A DNA stretch of 8,893 nucleotides from Nitriliruptoraceae bacterium (GCA_007134165.1 SLLJ01000249.1:1-8893); one strand, 5' to 3'. Numbered from the stretch's first letter, positions 1 to 6,636 are shown. Program-made: numbers and translations. The notes: generated by a model not told the origin, from the letters alone.

Positions 1-105
1 CTGGAGGAGGGCGGGATCGAGATCGCCTCCGACCGGGGGGTACGCGGAGGGCCGGCCTCTGCAGGCCGCCATCTGATGGCTGCACGGGGACCTGCGCTGC
101 CCATC
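1..105. other. Left-edge stretch, possible 3' end of an upstream gene
   Basis: No complete gene is visible here. Two plus-strand frames are open from the window edge. One ends at a TGA at 74-76 and keeps G or C at nearly all third codon positions. The other ends at a TAG at 130-132, but its third-position GC bias falls off after about 40 bases. Either could be the tail of a truncated upstream gene, and the minus strand is also open for a short way. The piece is too short to assign a product. A 6-bp hairpin (53-58 with 63-68, 4-nt loop) and a 13-bp palindrome (68-80) lie inside it. Confidence 0.2.
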
Positions 106-139
106 GGGTCTACCGGTCGCTCCCCCCGGTAGGCTGCCC
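106..139 (+). promoter_or_regulatory. Inverted repeat overlapping a possible -10 box ahead of tusA
   Basis: CTACCGG at 110-116 is the exact reverse complement of CCGGTAG at 126-132, with a 9-nt spacer. GGG (106-108) can also pair with CCC (137-139). The right arm overlaps TAGGCT (130-135), which fits the actinobacterial TANNNT -10 pattern and lies 30 nt before the TusA start. The dyad could be an operator over the promoter of the TusA-GTPase cluster, or in RNA a hairpin that terminates the upstream gene. There is no T-run, which argues against a classical terminator, and no clear -35 box. Function is inferred from position only. Confidence 0.35.
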
Positions 140-165
140 GGCCGCAGAGGCCGGAGGACTGCCGC

Positions 166-414
166 ATGAGCGAGGCGACGTCACCGCCGACGCTGGAGGT
201 CGACACGCGCGGGAGATCCTGCCCGATCCCGGTGATCGAACTGGCCGCCGGCATGCAGCACGTCAGGGTCGACGAGGTGGTGCGGCTGCTGGCGACCGAC
301 CCCGCAGCCACCGTCGACGTGCCGGTCTGGTGCCGCCTGCAGCGCCACGAACTGATCGCCCGCCACCACCTCGATGACCGCACCTGGCGCTTCGACGTCC
401 GCCGTCGCCACTGA
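166..414 (+). CDS. tusA: TusA-family sulfurtransferase / sulfur carrier protein
   Basis: This 82-residue protein has the length and layout of the TusA (SirA/YeeD) family, small cytoplasmic two-layer alpha/beta proteins that carry a persulfide on a conserved cysteine. The signature C-P-x-P is Cys19-Pro-Ile-Pro22, preceded by D-T-R-G, and a second family feature, A-T-D-P-A-A followed by V-P-V-W-C-R, sits at about residues 43-57. The ATG at 166 follows GGAGG (153-157) with 8 nt spacing, which fixes the start. The stop is 9 nt before the dynamin-like gene, so the two are probably co-transcribed. Family members pass sulfur to tRNA modification, molybdenum cofactor or sulfur-oxidation pathways. None of the usual partners (cysteine desulfurase, TusBCD/TusE, rhodanese) is in the window, so the acceptor cannot be named. 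The symbol reflects the family, not a demonstrated tRNA-thiolation role. Confidence 0.85.
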   Translation: MSEATSPPTLEVDTRGRSCPIPVIELAAGMQHVRVDEVVRLLATDPAATVDVPVWCRLQRHELIARHHLDDRTWRFDVRRRH

Positions 415-423
415 CCGGGGGCC

Positions 424-2091
424 ATGATGAGGGAGGTCCTGGTGGCGCTCGGCGGGTTGCCGTTGGCACTGTGCCCCCCGGCGGTCCGCCCCGACCTGGT
501 GCGGGAACGTGACCGACTGGTCCGCCTGCTGACCGGCATCGCGGCACGCGCCTCCGAGCCCGACGCCGCCCTGCTGGCCGTGGTCGCCGGGGGGTCGGGC
601 GCCGGCAAGTCGACGTTGGTCAACAGCCTGGCCGGCACCCGGGTGGCCGCCACCGGGGTGCTTCGACCCACGACCCGGGTCCCGACCCTGGTGACCCACC
701 CCACCGACCTCGATGCCTTCGCTGCAGACCGGGTGCTGCCCGGCCTGGCCCGCGTGGACGCCGACGCGCCCGGCGATCCGGTGGGTCGACAGGTTCGCCT
801 GGCCACCGGCCCACAGCTGGCGCCAGGCCTCGGTCTGCTCGACACGCCCGACGTCGACTCGGTCGAGCACAGCCACCATCACCTCGCCCAGGAGGCGCTG
901 GACGCCGCCGACGTCTGGGTCTGGCTGGTGACCGCCCGCAGCTACGCCGACGAGGCAGGGATGCGCCTGCTGCGCCAGGCCCATCGCCGCCAGGCGCTGA
1001 TCGTGGTGGTCGTCACCCACGTCGATGCGGCGGACCGCACCGAGATCTGCGCCGACCTCGACCGGCTGCTGGCCACCGAGGGCATCGTCACGGCACGGCA
1101 GGTGGTGGTTCCCCGGCTGCCGGTCTCCGACGGTCGGCTCCCGCCGGGCACGACCGACGAGCTCGCCGCCTGGCTGGCCGCGCTGGCGACACCGGACCGC
1201 CGCCGCGAGGTCCGTACGCAGGCCCTGGAGGGACTGCGTCGGGCACTGCCCGACGAACTCGCGGCCCTGACCGCCGCGGTGCACGATGAGTCCGAGGCCG
1301 CCGACCGCCTCGCCGCCACTCTCGACGCCCGCTTCGCGACCGTTGCGGACCGGCTCGACGCGGAGCTCGAAGCGGGACTGTCGCTGCGCAGCGATGTGCT
1401 CGAGCGTTGGCGGCGACTGGCCGCCGACAGCCCCCTGACCACGCGACTGCAGAGCACGGCCGAGCAACTCGGCACGCTGCTGCGCGGTCGCCTCGGCCGG
1501 CCTGCCACCGCCTCGAGCGCGGAGGTCCGCGCCGAGATCGGTACCCAGCTGGTCGAGACGCTCGAGCGCCTCCTCGACGAGGCGGGCCGGCGCCTGCGCG
1601 CGGATTTCGAAGCCGACCCGGCCGGACGGCGGCTGCTGGACGCCACACCAGCGCTGCGCGACCACGATCTGTCGGAACGCCGCACGGCCATCAACCGGTT
1701 GGTCAACGACTGGCAGGCCGACCTCGCCGAGCTGCTCGCCGAGGTCGGCGGACCACGACTGTCGGGGGCCCGGCGTGCCTCGACGGCGATCAACGCCGTG
1801 GCGACCAGCGCCATCCTCGTGCTGTTCTCGCTGTCCGGAGGACTCACCGGCGGAGAGGTGGGCATCGCCGCCGGGGCGGCGGCGACCAGCCAGTACGTGC
1901 TCACGCGGTTACTCGGCGAGCGGGCGCTGCGCGACCTGCTCGCGCAGGCCCGCACCCGCCTGCACGAGCGGGTGGCCGAGCAGGTCCTGCGGGAGCGCGC
2001 GCCGTTCGACACCGCCGTGCAGGCGGCACGGCCCGACCCGGACGCCGTCGCGACCCTGACCGCTGCCACCGGCCGCCCGGTGCGGCCGTGA
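424..2091 (+). CDS. Dynamin-family large GTPase (first of a pair)
   Basis: This 555-residue protein has an N-terminal GTPase domain: Walker A/G1 G-G-S-G-A-G-K-S-T at 56-64, G2 threonines at 83-84 in R-P-T-T, G3 as D140-T-P-D143, and G4 as T198-H-V-D201. Residues about 260-450 are long, charged and helical (stalk-like). A hydrophobic stretch at about 453-492, split by a glycine-rich turn, fits a membrane-inserting paddle, and an amphipathic helix follows. This matches actinobacterial 'dynamin family' proteins, which bind and remodel membranes. G4 deviates from N/T-K-x-D, and G3 ends in Asp where most GTPases have Gly, so nucleotide affinity may be unusual. The start is uncertain: ATG 424 and ATG 427 are close behind a G-run (417-421), while GTG 442 has GGGAGG (431-436) at 5 nt and would remove six residues without harming the domain. 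The stop overlaps the next GTPase gene at GTGA. Confidence 0.82.
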   Translation: MMREVLVALGGLPLALCPPAVRPDLVRERDRLVRLLTGIAARASEPDAALLAVVAGGSGAGKSTLVNSLAGTRVAATGVLRPTTRVPTLVTHPTDLDAFAADRVLPGLARVDADAPGDPVGRQVRLATGPQLAPGLGLLDTPDVDSVEHSHHHLAQEALDAADVWVWLVTARSYADEAGMRLLRQAHRRQALIVVVVTHVDAADRTEICADLDRLLATEGIVTARQVVVPRLPVSDGRLPPGTTDELAAWLAALATPDRRREVRTQALEGLRRALPDELAALTAAVHDESEAADRLAATLDARFATVADRLDAELEAGLSLRSDVLERWRRLAADSPLTTRLQSTAEQLGTLLRGRLGRPATASSAEVRAEIGTQLVETLERLLDEAGRRLRADFEADPAGRRLLDATPALRDHDLSERRTAINRLVNDWQADLAELLAEVGGPRLSGARRASTAINAVATSAILVLFSLSGGLTGGEVGIAAGAAATSQYVLTRLLGERALRDLLAQARTRLHERVAEQVLRERAPFDTAVQAARPDPDAVATLTAATGRPVRP

Positions 2092-3707
2092 ACTCCGCCG
2101 CCCTGGTGCCCGCGTCGATGCCCGACGACGAGCTGGTGGGGCCGCTCGATGAGGTGATCGCCCTGGGCGCAGACCGGCTCCCGAACGAGCACCTGCGCGG
2201 GCTGCGCGAACTGCGCGGTCGGATCGACGAGCGGCGGGCCCTCGGTCATGACCGGACCGTGGTCGCCGTGGTCGGGGGGACCGGCGTGGGCAAGTCCGCG
2301 GTGGTCAACCGACTGGTCGGCAGCCACGTGGTCCGCGAAGGGGTGCGCCGCCCGACCACCGACCATGCCACCGCGGTCGTGGGGGCGGTGGACCCCGGGC
2401 TGAACGCCCTGCTGGACTGGCTCGGGATCGATGACGTGAGAGTGGTCGACCACGGTGTGCCTGACGGACTGGTACTGCTCGACCTGCCCGACAACGACAG
2501 CGTGGCCGGTGACCATCGCCGGATCACCACCCGGCTGGCCGCCCGGGTCGACGCCGTCCTACTGGTCGTGGACCCGCTGAAGTACGCCCGCGCCGATCTG
2601 CACGAGGGCCCGCTGGCCGACCTCTCACGTCACGCGCAGGTCCTCGTCGTCGCGCTCAACCGTACCGACGAACTGGCTCCGGGCGACATCGAACGGTGCA
2701 TCGCCGACCTCACCGCCCGCCTGGTCGAGGGGCACGACCTCGACGTCGAGGTGGTGCCCACCTCGGCACGGACCGGGTCGGGCATCGAGGAGCTGCGGGC
2801 GCAGCTCGGCGGTCTGGCCGCGGCACGCACCGCCGCCGACGACCGGCTGCGGGCCGATGCGGCAGCGTTGGCGTCCTCGGCCCGCGAGCAGCTGCCCGAT
2901 CCCGTCGACGCCACGGTCGACGAGGAAGCCCTGGCTGCGGCGGTGATCGAGGCTGCCGGGGGCACCCGGCGACTGGAGGCCGCTGCGCCGGCCTACCGCA
3001 GCGCGGCCCGCCGCGCCAGCCGGTCGCCCGCAGGACGGCTGCTGGGCCGAGGCGGTGAGCTTCTCGCGCGGCTGCGTCCAGCACCGCTCGGCTCGGTACC
3101 GCCCCGCGCCCGGCGGGACGATCCGCACGCCCCCGGAGCTGCGATCGGGGCGGTGCCGGCGGCGATCCACGCAGAGTTGGCCGTCTCCATGGGGCTGAGC
3201 GACCGCTTGGGCCACCATCACACCCACCTCGCGGCCCGGATCGACGAGCGCGTCCGGGAGGGAGCTCCCGCGCTGGCGGCCAGCGTCGCCCGTCACGACC
3301 CACAACCGGAGCCGCGCCGGTGGTGGCGGGCCAGTTCGTGGCTGCACGGGGCCGCCGAGCTGGCCGCGCTGACCGGTCTGATGTGGCTGCTCGCCGCACG
3401 CGCGGGTGCCTGGCTCGGACTCCCGCCGGTACCCAGGGTGCCGCTGACCGCGACGCTGAGCCTTCCGGCCGCATTGCTGCTCGGAGGCCTGCTCGTGCGG
3501 TTGCTGTCGGGGGTGCTCGTACGGATCTCGATCCGGATCGGCGCCCGAAGGCACCGACGTCGGCAGCACGCAGCGATCCGCTCCGGCCTCAGCGAACCGG
3601 TGCGTGACCAGGTGCTGATCCCGTTGCGCGAGGCCGCCGAGATCGATCGTCGGATCCACCACCACCTCGGCGTCCTGGCGGCAGGTGGCTCGCGCCGCCG
3701 GCACTGA
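2088..3707 (+). CDS. YfjP-like membrane GTPase, partner of the upstream dynamin-like protein
   Basis: This 539-residue protein has G1 G-G-T-G-V-G-K-S at 63-70, G2 in R-P-T-T at 88-91, G3 as D132-L-P-D135 followed by N-D-S-V, G4 as N191-R-T-D194 and G5 as T225-S-A-R228. V-V-D-P-L-K-Y-A (160-167) resembles the V-L-D-P-Q-K-Y-A segment I recall from actinobacterial YfjP-type GTPases. After a long helical middle region, two hydrophobic segments at about 422-446 and 452-482 look like membrane spans, followed by an Arg-rich run and a cytoplasmic tail. The frame is open far upstream inside the previous gene. GTG 2088 is preferred because it gives a GTGA overlap with the preceding stop, implying translational coupling; there is no Shine-Dalgarno. 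ATG 2118 is the alternative. The pair probably acts as a hetero-oligomer at the membrane, as seen for other bacterial dynamin pairs. The cellular role is unknown. Confidence 0.82.
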   Translation: MNSAALVPASMPDDELVGPLDEVIALGADRLPNEHLRGLRELRGRIDERRALGHDRTVVAVVGGTGVGKSAVVNRLVGSHVVREGVRRPTTDHATAVVGAVDPGLNALLDWLGIDDVRVVDHGVPDGLVLLDLPDNDSVAGDHRRITTRLAARVDAVLLVVDPLKYARADLHEGPLADLSRHAQVLVVALNRTDELAPGDIERCIADLTARLVEGHDLDVEVVPTSARTGSGIEELRAQLGGLAAARTAADDRLRADAAALASSAREQLPDPVDATVDEEALAAAVIEAAGGTRRLEAAAPAYRSAARRASRSPAGRLLGRGGELLARLRPAPLGSVPPRARRDDPHAPGAAIGAVPAAIHAELAVSMGLSDRLGHHHTHLAARIDERVREGAPALAASVARHDPQPEPRRWWRASSWLHGAAELAALTGLMWLLAARAGAWLGLPPVPRVPLTATLSLPAALLLGGLLVRLLSGVLVRISIRIGARRHRRRQHAAIRSGLSEPVRDQVLIPLREAAEIDRRIHHHLGVLAAGGSRRRH

Positions 3708-3713
3708 ACGGTG

Positions 3714-3740
3714 GTCGACGCAGGTCGAGGTGGCTATCGT
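3714..3740 (+). promoter_or_regulatory. Possible promoter of the DUF2510/PPC-kinase cluster
   Basis: The 82-nt gap between the second GTPase gene and the first DUF2510 gene contains TATCGT at 3735-3740 (TANNNT pattern). GTCGAC at 3714-3719 is a weak match to TTGACA, with a rather short 15-nt spacer. Predicted transcription would begin near 3747, leaving a leader of about 40 nt with the AGGAG ribosome site at its end. No terminator hairpin was found in the gap, so read-through from the GTPase genes remains possible. Confidence 0.3.
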
Positions 3741-3789
3741 CCCGGACAGAAGGTGTGCGCCGGCCTACTGCCAGCAGCAGGAGTTGATG

Positions 3790-4470
3790 ATGCCCGAACC
3801 CGGCTGGTACGACGACCCGACCGGTGAGGCCCCCCAGCGCTGGTGGGACGGCGAACGCTGGACCGAGCACGTCTCGAGCCCCAGCACGCCGGCCGTCCCG
3901 CCGGCGCCCAATCCCTCGACGCCGACCCCGCCGGCGCCGGCCCCGCCGCCCGGTCCCGGCGTCGGAGCCACGGTGGCCGCCCCGCTGACTCCGCCGGCGC
4001 CGGGATTCCCCACCCCGGCCCCGGCGGCGTCGTCCGCCCGGGGATCCAAGGCGCCGCTGCTGATCGTCGGCACCATCGTGGTCGTGCTCGCGATCATCGG
4101 CATCGCCGTGTTCCTGCTCGCCAGGGGTGGCTCGGGGACGGAAGGGATCGATGCCGGCCACCGGGTCGACCTCGCCGTGGAGTCCGAGGGCAGCTGGGAG
4201 TACGAGTTCGAGGCTCCCGCGGGCACGCTGGTGATCGACGTGCGTGGCGACGGGAGCTTCGATCCGGTGGCCTTCCTCCAGGACTCCTCGGGCCGTCAGC
4301 TGGCGATGAACGACGACCGTTCCGCGGAGCAACGAGAGGAGTACGGCGGCGACTTTCTCGACTCGCTGATCGAGATCGACGTGGCCGAGGGCCGTTACCG
4401 GCTGATCGTCGAGGGGTGGATGGGAGCGGCAGGGACTGGCCAGGCACTGTTCCCGGTCGTCGGTGGCTGA
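3790..4470 (+). CDS. DUF2510 - single TM - PPC-like domain protein (paralog 1)
   Basis: This 226-residue protein has four parts. A DUF2510 module at 1-28 shows W6-Y-D-D-P10, W18-W-D-G21 and W24-T. A Pro/Ala-rich linker runs from about 30 to 80, and one strong membrane span from about 89 to 111. The C-terminal domain (about 120-226) resembles a bacterial pre-peptidase C-terminal (PPC) beta-sandwich: F-D-P-V, L-Q-D-S-S-G-R, N-D-D-R-S, L-D-S-L-I, then G-R-Y-R-L-I-V-E. With no signal peptide and a positive flank before the span, the DUF2510 end should be cytoplasmic and the PPC end outside. AGGAG (3779-3783) lies 6 nt before ATG 3790 but only 3 nt before ATG 3787, so 3790 is chosen; upstream in-frame codons lack a ribosome site. 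It is a tandem paralog of the next gene. PPC domains usually accompany secreted proteases, but no protease is present here. Function is unknown. Confidence 0.8.
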   Translation: MPEPGWYDDPTGEAPQRWWDGERWTEHVSSPSTPAVPPAPNPSTPTPPAPAPPPGPGVGATVAAPLTPPAPGFPTPAPAASSARGSKAPLLIVGTIVVVLAIIGIAVFLLARGGSGTEGIDAGHRVDLAVESEGSWEYEFEAPAGTLVIDVRGDGSFDPVAFLQDSSGRQLAMNDDRSAEQREEYGGDFLDSLIEIDVAEGRYRLIVEGWMGAAGTGQALFPVVGG

Positions 4471-4486
4471 CGAGGAGCGATCGACG

Positions 4487-5146
4487 ATGGTCCGCGCTGG
4501 GTGGTACGACGATCCCGTCGGGGCGCAGGACCTGCGCTGGTGGGACGGCTCCCGCTGGACCGGGCATGTGCGCGACGACCCCACCGGTACGCCACCCCAG
4601 GTCGCCGCACGCCCACCCCAGGCGTCCCCACCCCCAGCGGCAGCGGGTGCCTCGCGTGGTGGTGGCCGTCGGCTGCTTCCCATCCTGTCGCTGCTCGTGA
4701 TCGGGTGGCTGGTCGTGGTGGGCTTCGGGGCCGACGACGGACCGAACTCGGACCCCGCCCCCGGGGTGCCGTCCGAACCGGAGCCGGGCGACCCCGCCCC
4801 GGCCGACACCGAACTCGGCGAGGTGTCGGCGGACCGTGTGACCCCGTTCGTGGTGGCTCGCGACGGGGTCTGGGTTGCTGAGCTCGAGGTCCCGACCGGC
4901 CGGCTCGTGCTCGATGTGCGCGGCACCGCCGGCTTCGACCCCGTGACCACCCTGCAGGACGCGGAGGGTCGAGACCTGGCGTTCAACGACGATCGCTCCA
5001 CCGAGGAGCTCGAGACCTTCGGCGGCGGCGTGCTCGACTCGCTCATCGACGTCCGGGTCGAGGCGGGCCGCTACCGCGTGCTGGTCGAGGAGTGGAACGG
5101 CAACCCCGGTGACGGCGTGCTGCTGCTGCCGATCGTGGGCGGCTGA
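4487..5146 (+). CDS. DUF2510 - single TM - PPC-like domain protein (paralog 2)
   Basis: This 219-residue protein repeats the architecture of its neighbour. DUF2510 lies at 3-28 (W6-Y-D-D-P, W18-W-D-G, W24-T), followed by a shorter Pro-rich linker. The membrane span at about 63-81 follows a G-G-G-R-R positive patch, then comes an acidic Pro/Asp-rich spacer (about 82-112). The PPC-like domain at about 115-219 has F-D-P-V, L-Q-D-A-E-G-R, N-D-D-R-S, L-D-S-L-I, G-R-Y-R-V-L-V-E-E-W and a terminal I-V-G-G. ATG 4487 is chosen because GAGGAG (4472-4477) precedes it by 9 nt. An in-frame GTG at 4463, overlapping the preceding stop, would add eight residues that DUF2510 does not need. Its TGA shares a base with the kinase start (TGATG), so the two are translationally coupled. 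This suggests joint function with the kinase, but the biochemical role is unknown. Confidence 0.8.
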   Translation: MVRAGWYDDPVGAQDLRWWDGSRWTGHVRDDPTGTPPQVAARPPQASPPPAAAGASRGGGRRLLPILSLLVIGWLVVVGFGADDGPNSDPAPGVPSEPEPGDPAPADTELGEVSADRVTPFVVARDGVWVAELEVPTGRLVLDVRGTAGFDPVTTLQDAEGRDLAFNDDRSTEELETFGGGVLDSLIDVRVEAGRYRVLVEEWNGNPGDGVLLLPIVGG

Positions 5147-6636
5147 TGGGAGCCCATGGGGTGGACCGGGGAGCTCACGAGGCGGCATTCCGGCAGCTGT
5201 GGGGCAACGGGCAGGTGCCGCTGACGGTCTTGCAGCTGCCCCGGGGCCGGTTGCGCTGGGGGAACCCCGCCCTGTGCACACTCGTCGGCAGAGCGGCCGA
5301 CGACCTGGCGGGGGCCCGCCTCGACGACCTCGTGCACCCCGAGGACCGCGCGGGACTGCTCGAAGCCCTCTACGCGCTGAACGCCGGGCGCGGCCCCGTG
5401 CCGGAGCTGCCCGTGCGCCTCCGCCTCGAGGATGGCAGCTTCCGCTCCATGCGGTGGTCGGCAGCCCCGCCCGACGAGCAGGGGGTGAGCGTGGTCATGC
5501 TCACGCCGAACCCCGAGCTCGACGAGCAACTCGACGCACTGCGGGAACTGGAGGCCCGGTTCCACCTGGCCATGACCCACGCCCCGATCGGGATGGCCAT
5601 CTCGGTGCTCGACGGCCCCTGGGTGGCGGTCAATCCGGCCCTGTGCGCACTGTTCGGCCGTGACGAGCATGAACTGCTCGACGGTGCGTCCTTCGCGGAG
5701 CTGACCCATCCCGACGACCTCCCTGGCGAGTTCGTCCTGCTCGAGGAACTGATCGCCGGGCTCCGGACCCACTACTCGCTCGACAAGCGCTACCTGAGGC
5801 CGGACGGCGAGGTGGTGTGGACCACCACCGTGGTCACCCTGGTACGCAACGAGCGCGATGAGCCGCGCTACTTCGTGGCGCAGTGCCTCGACATCACCGA
5901 GCGGCGGCGCATCGAGGACGAGTTGCGAGAGACGGCCGCACGCCTCGCTGAGAGCGACAACCTGCGCGTGGCGTTTCTGCGGGCCACCTCGCACGAGCTG
6001 CGCACGCCGCTGACCGTGGTCGATGGCCTCGCCGAGACCCTCGTGCGCCTCCACGGCGAGCTGTCCCCCGAGCGGGTCCGGCTGCTGCTCGAGCGCATCG
6101 AACACCACACCGCCCGGCTCACCCGGCTGATCGAGGACCTGCTCGACGTCGACCGCCTCACCTCCGGCCTGATCGTGGCCCAGCGCGAGCCCACCGACCT
6201 GCACAGATTGCTGCGGGCGGTGCTCGACACCGTCGAGCTGCGCGGACGGCGGCTGACCACCTCGCTGCCGGCGATGACCGTCGCGATCGACCCACCGAAG
6301 GTGGAGCGCATCATCGCCAACCTGATCGCCAACGCCGTGCGTCACACCGCGCCCGACGGACGCATCCGTGTGGATGCCGAGACCCGCGACGGGCAGCTGC
6401 TCATCACGGTCGAGGACGACGGCGAGGGCATCCCCGACGGTTTCGAGCAGCGCATCTTCGAGCCGTTCATGCAGGGACCGCGGTGCTTCGACGACCCGCA
6501 GCCGGGCACTGGGCTCGGCCTGTCGCTGGTGCAGGAGTTCGCGGCACTGCACGGGGGCAAGGTCCGGGCGGTGAACCGCCGCGGCGGCGGCGCACGCTTC
6601 GAGGTGCTGCTGCCCCTGACCGGCACGGAGCACTGA
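5146..6636 (+). CDS. Soluble PAS-PAS sensor histidine kinase
   Basis: This 496-residue protein has two PAS domains, about 17-120 (L-V-H-P-E-D-R near 62-68) and about 134-255 (T-H-P-D-D near 187-191, ending in a PAC-like D-I-T-E-R-R). A short coiled linker leads to an HisKA helix with the phospho-acceptor His283 in S-H-E-L-R-T-P-L-T. The HATPase_c domain has N-box N392-L-I-A-N396, G1 D424-D-G-E-G, F-box I-F-E-P-F near 437-441 and G2 G454-T-G-L-G. All catalytic boxes are intact. No membrane span or signal peptide is visible, so the protein is cytoplasmic. PAS ligands cannot be predicted. ATG 5146 overlaps the previous stop (TGATG) and no strong ribosome site precedes it; GTG 5161 is a possible later start. 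No response regulator is adjacent: the next gene is convergent and unrelated. The kinase therefore signals to a distant regulator or works with the upstream membrane proteins. Confidence 0.92.
   Translation: MGAHGVDRGAHEAAFRQLWGNGQVPLTVLQLPRGRLRWGNPALCTLVGRAADDLAGARLDDLVHPEDRAGLLEALYALNAGRGPVPELPVRLRLEDGSFRSMRWSAAPPDEQGVSVVMLTPNPELDEQLDALRELEARFHLAMTHAPIGMAISVLDGPWVAVNPALCALFGRDEHELLDGASFAELTHPDDLPGEFVLLEELIAGLRTHYSLDKRYLRPDGEVVWTTTVVTLVRNERDEPRYFVAQCLDITERRRIEDELRETAARLAESDNLRVAFLRATSHELRTPLTVVDGLAETLVRLHGELSPERVRLLLERIEHHTARLTRLIEDLLDVDRLTSGLIVAQREPTDLHRLLRAVLDTVELRGRRLTTSLPAMTVAIDPPKVERIIANLIANAVRHTAPDGRIRVDAETRDGQLLITVEDDGEGIPDGFEQRIFEPFMQGPRCFDDPQPGTGLGLSLVQEFAALHGGKVRAVNRRGGGARFEVLLPLTGTEH

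Noticed and set aside
181..1665. Long minus-strand open frame opposite the TusA and first GTPase genes
   Set aside because: It is a shadow frame of GC-rich coding DNA: the product is Gln/Gly/Arg/His-rich with no domain, while the plus strand encodes clear G1-G4 motifs.
1407..2087. Upstream in-frame extension of the second GTPase
   Set aside because: The added sequence is Arg/Ala/Pro-rich shadow translation of the first GTPase gene; family similarity starts only after the GTG at 2088.
942..2516. Long minus-strand open frame across both GTPase genes
   Set aside because: The Ser/Arg/Ala-rich low-complexity product spans the junction of two well-supported plus-strand genes.
3685..3789. Upstream in-frame extension of the first DUF2510 protein
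   Set aside because: It overlaps the end of the GTPase gene and lacks a ribosome site. DUF2510 proteins start right at this module, and AGGAG is well placed for ATG 3790.
3708..3789. Possible small RNA or terminator in the gap before the DUF2510 genes
   Set aside because: No stable hairpin or T-run was found; only a weak promoter-like motif and the ribosome site can be supported.
3895..4030. Repetitive CCGGCGCC-like runs resembling a tandem repeat
   Set aside because: They are codon repetition in the Pro/Ala-rich linker of the first DUF2510 protein, with no fixed unit length.
3589..5046. Minus-strand open frame opposite the DUF2510/PPC genes
   Set aside because: Its product is low complexity; the plus strand has conserved Trp motifs, membrane spans and paralogous domains.
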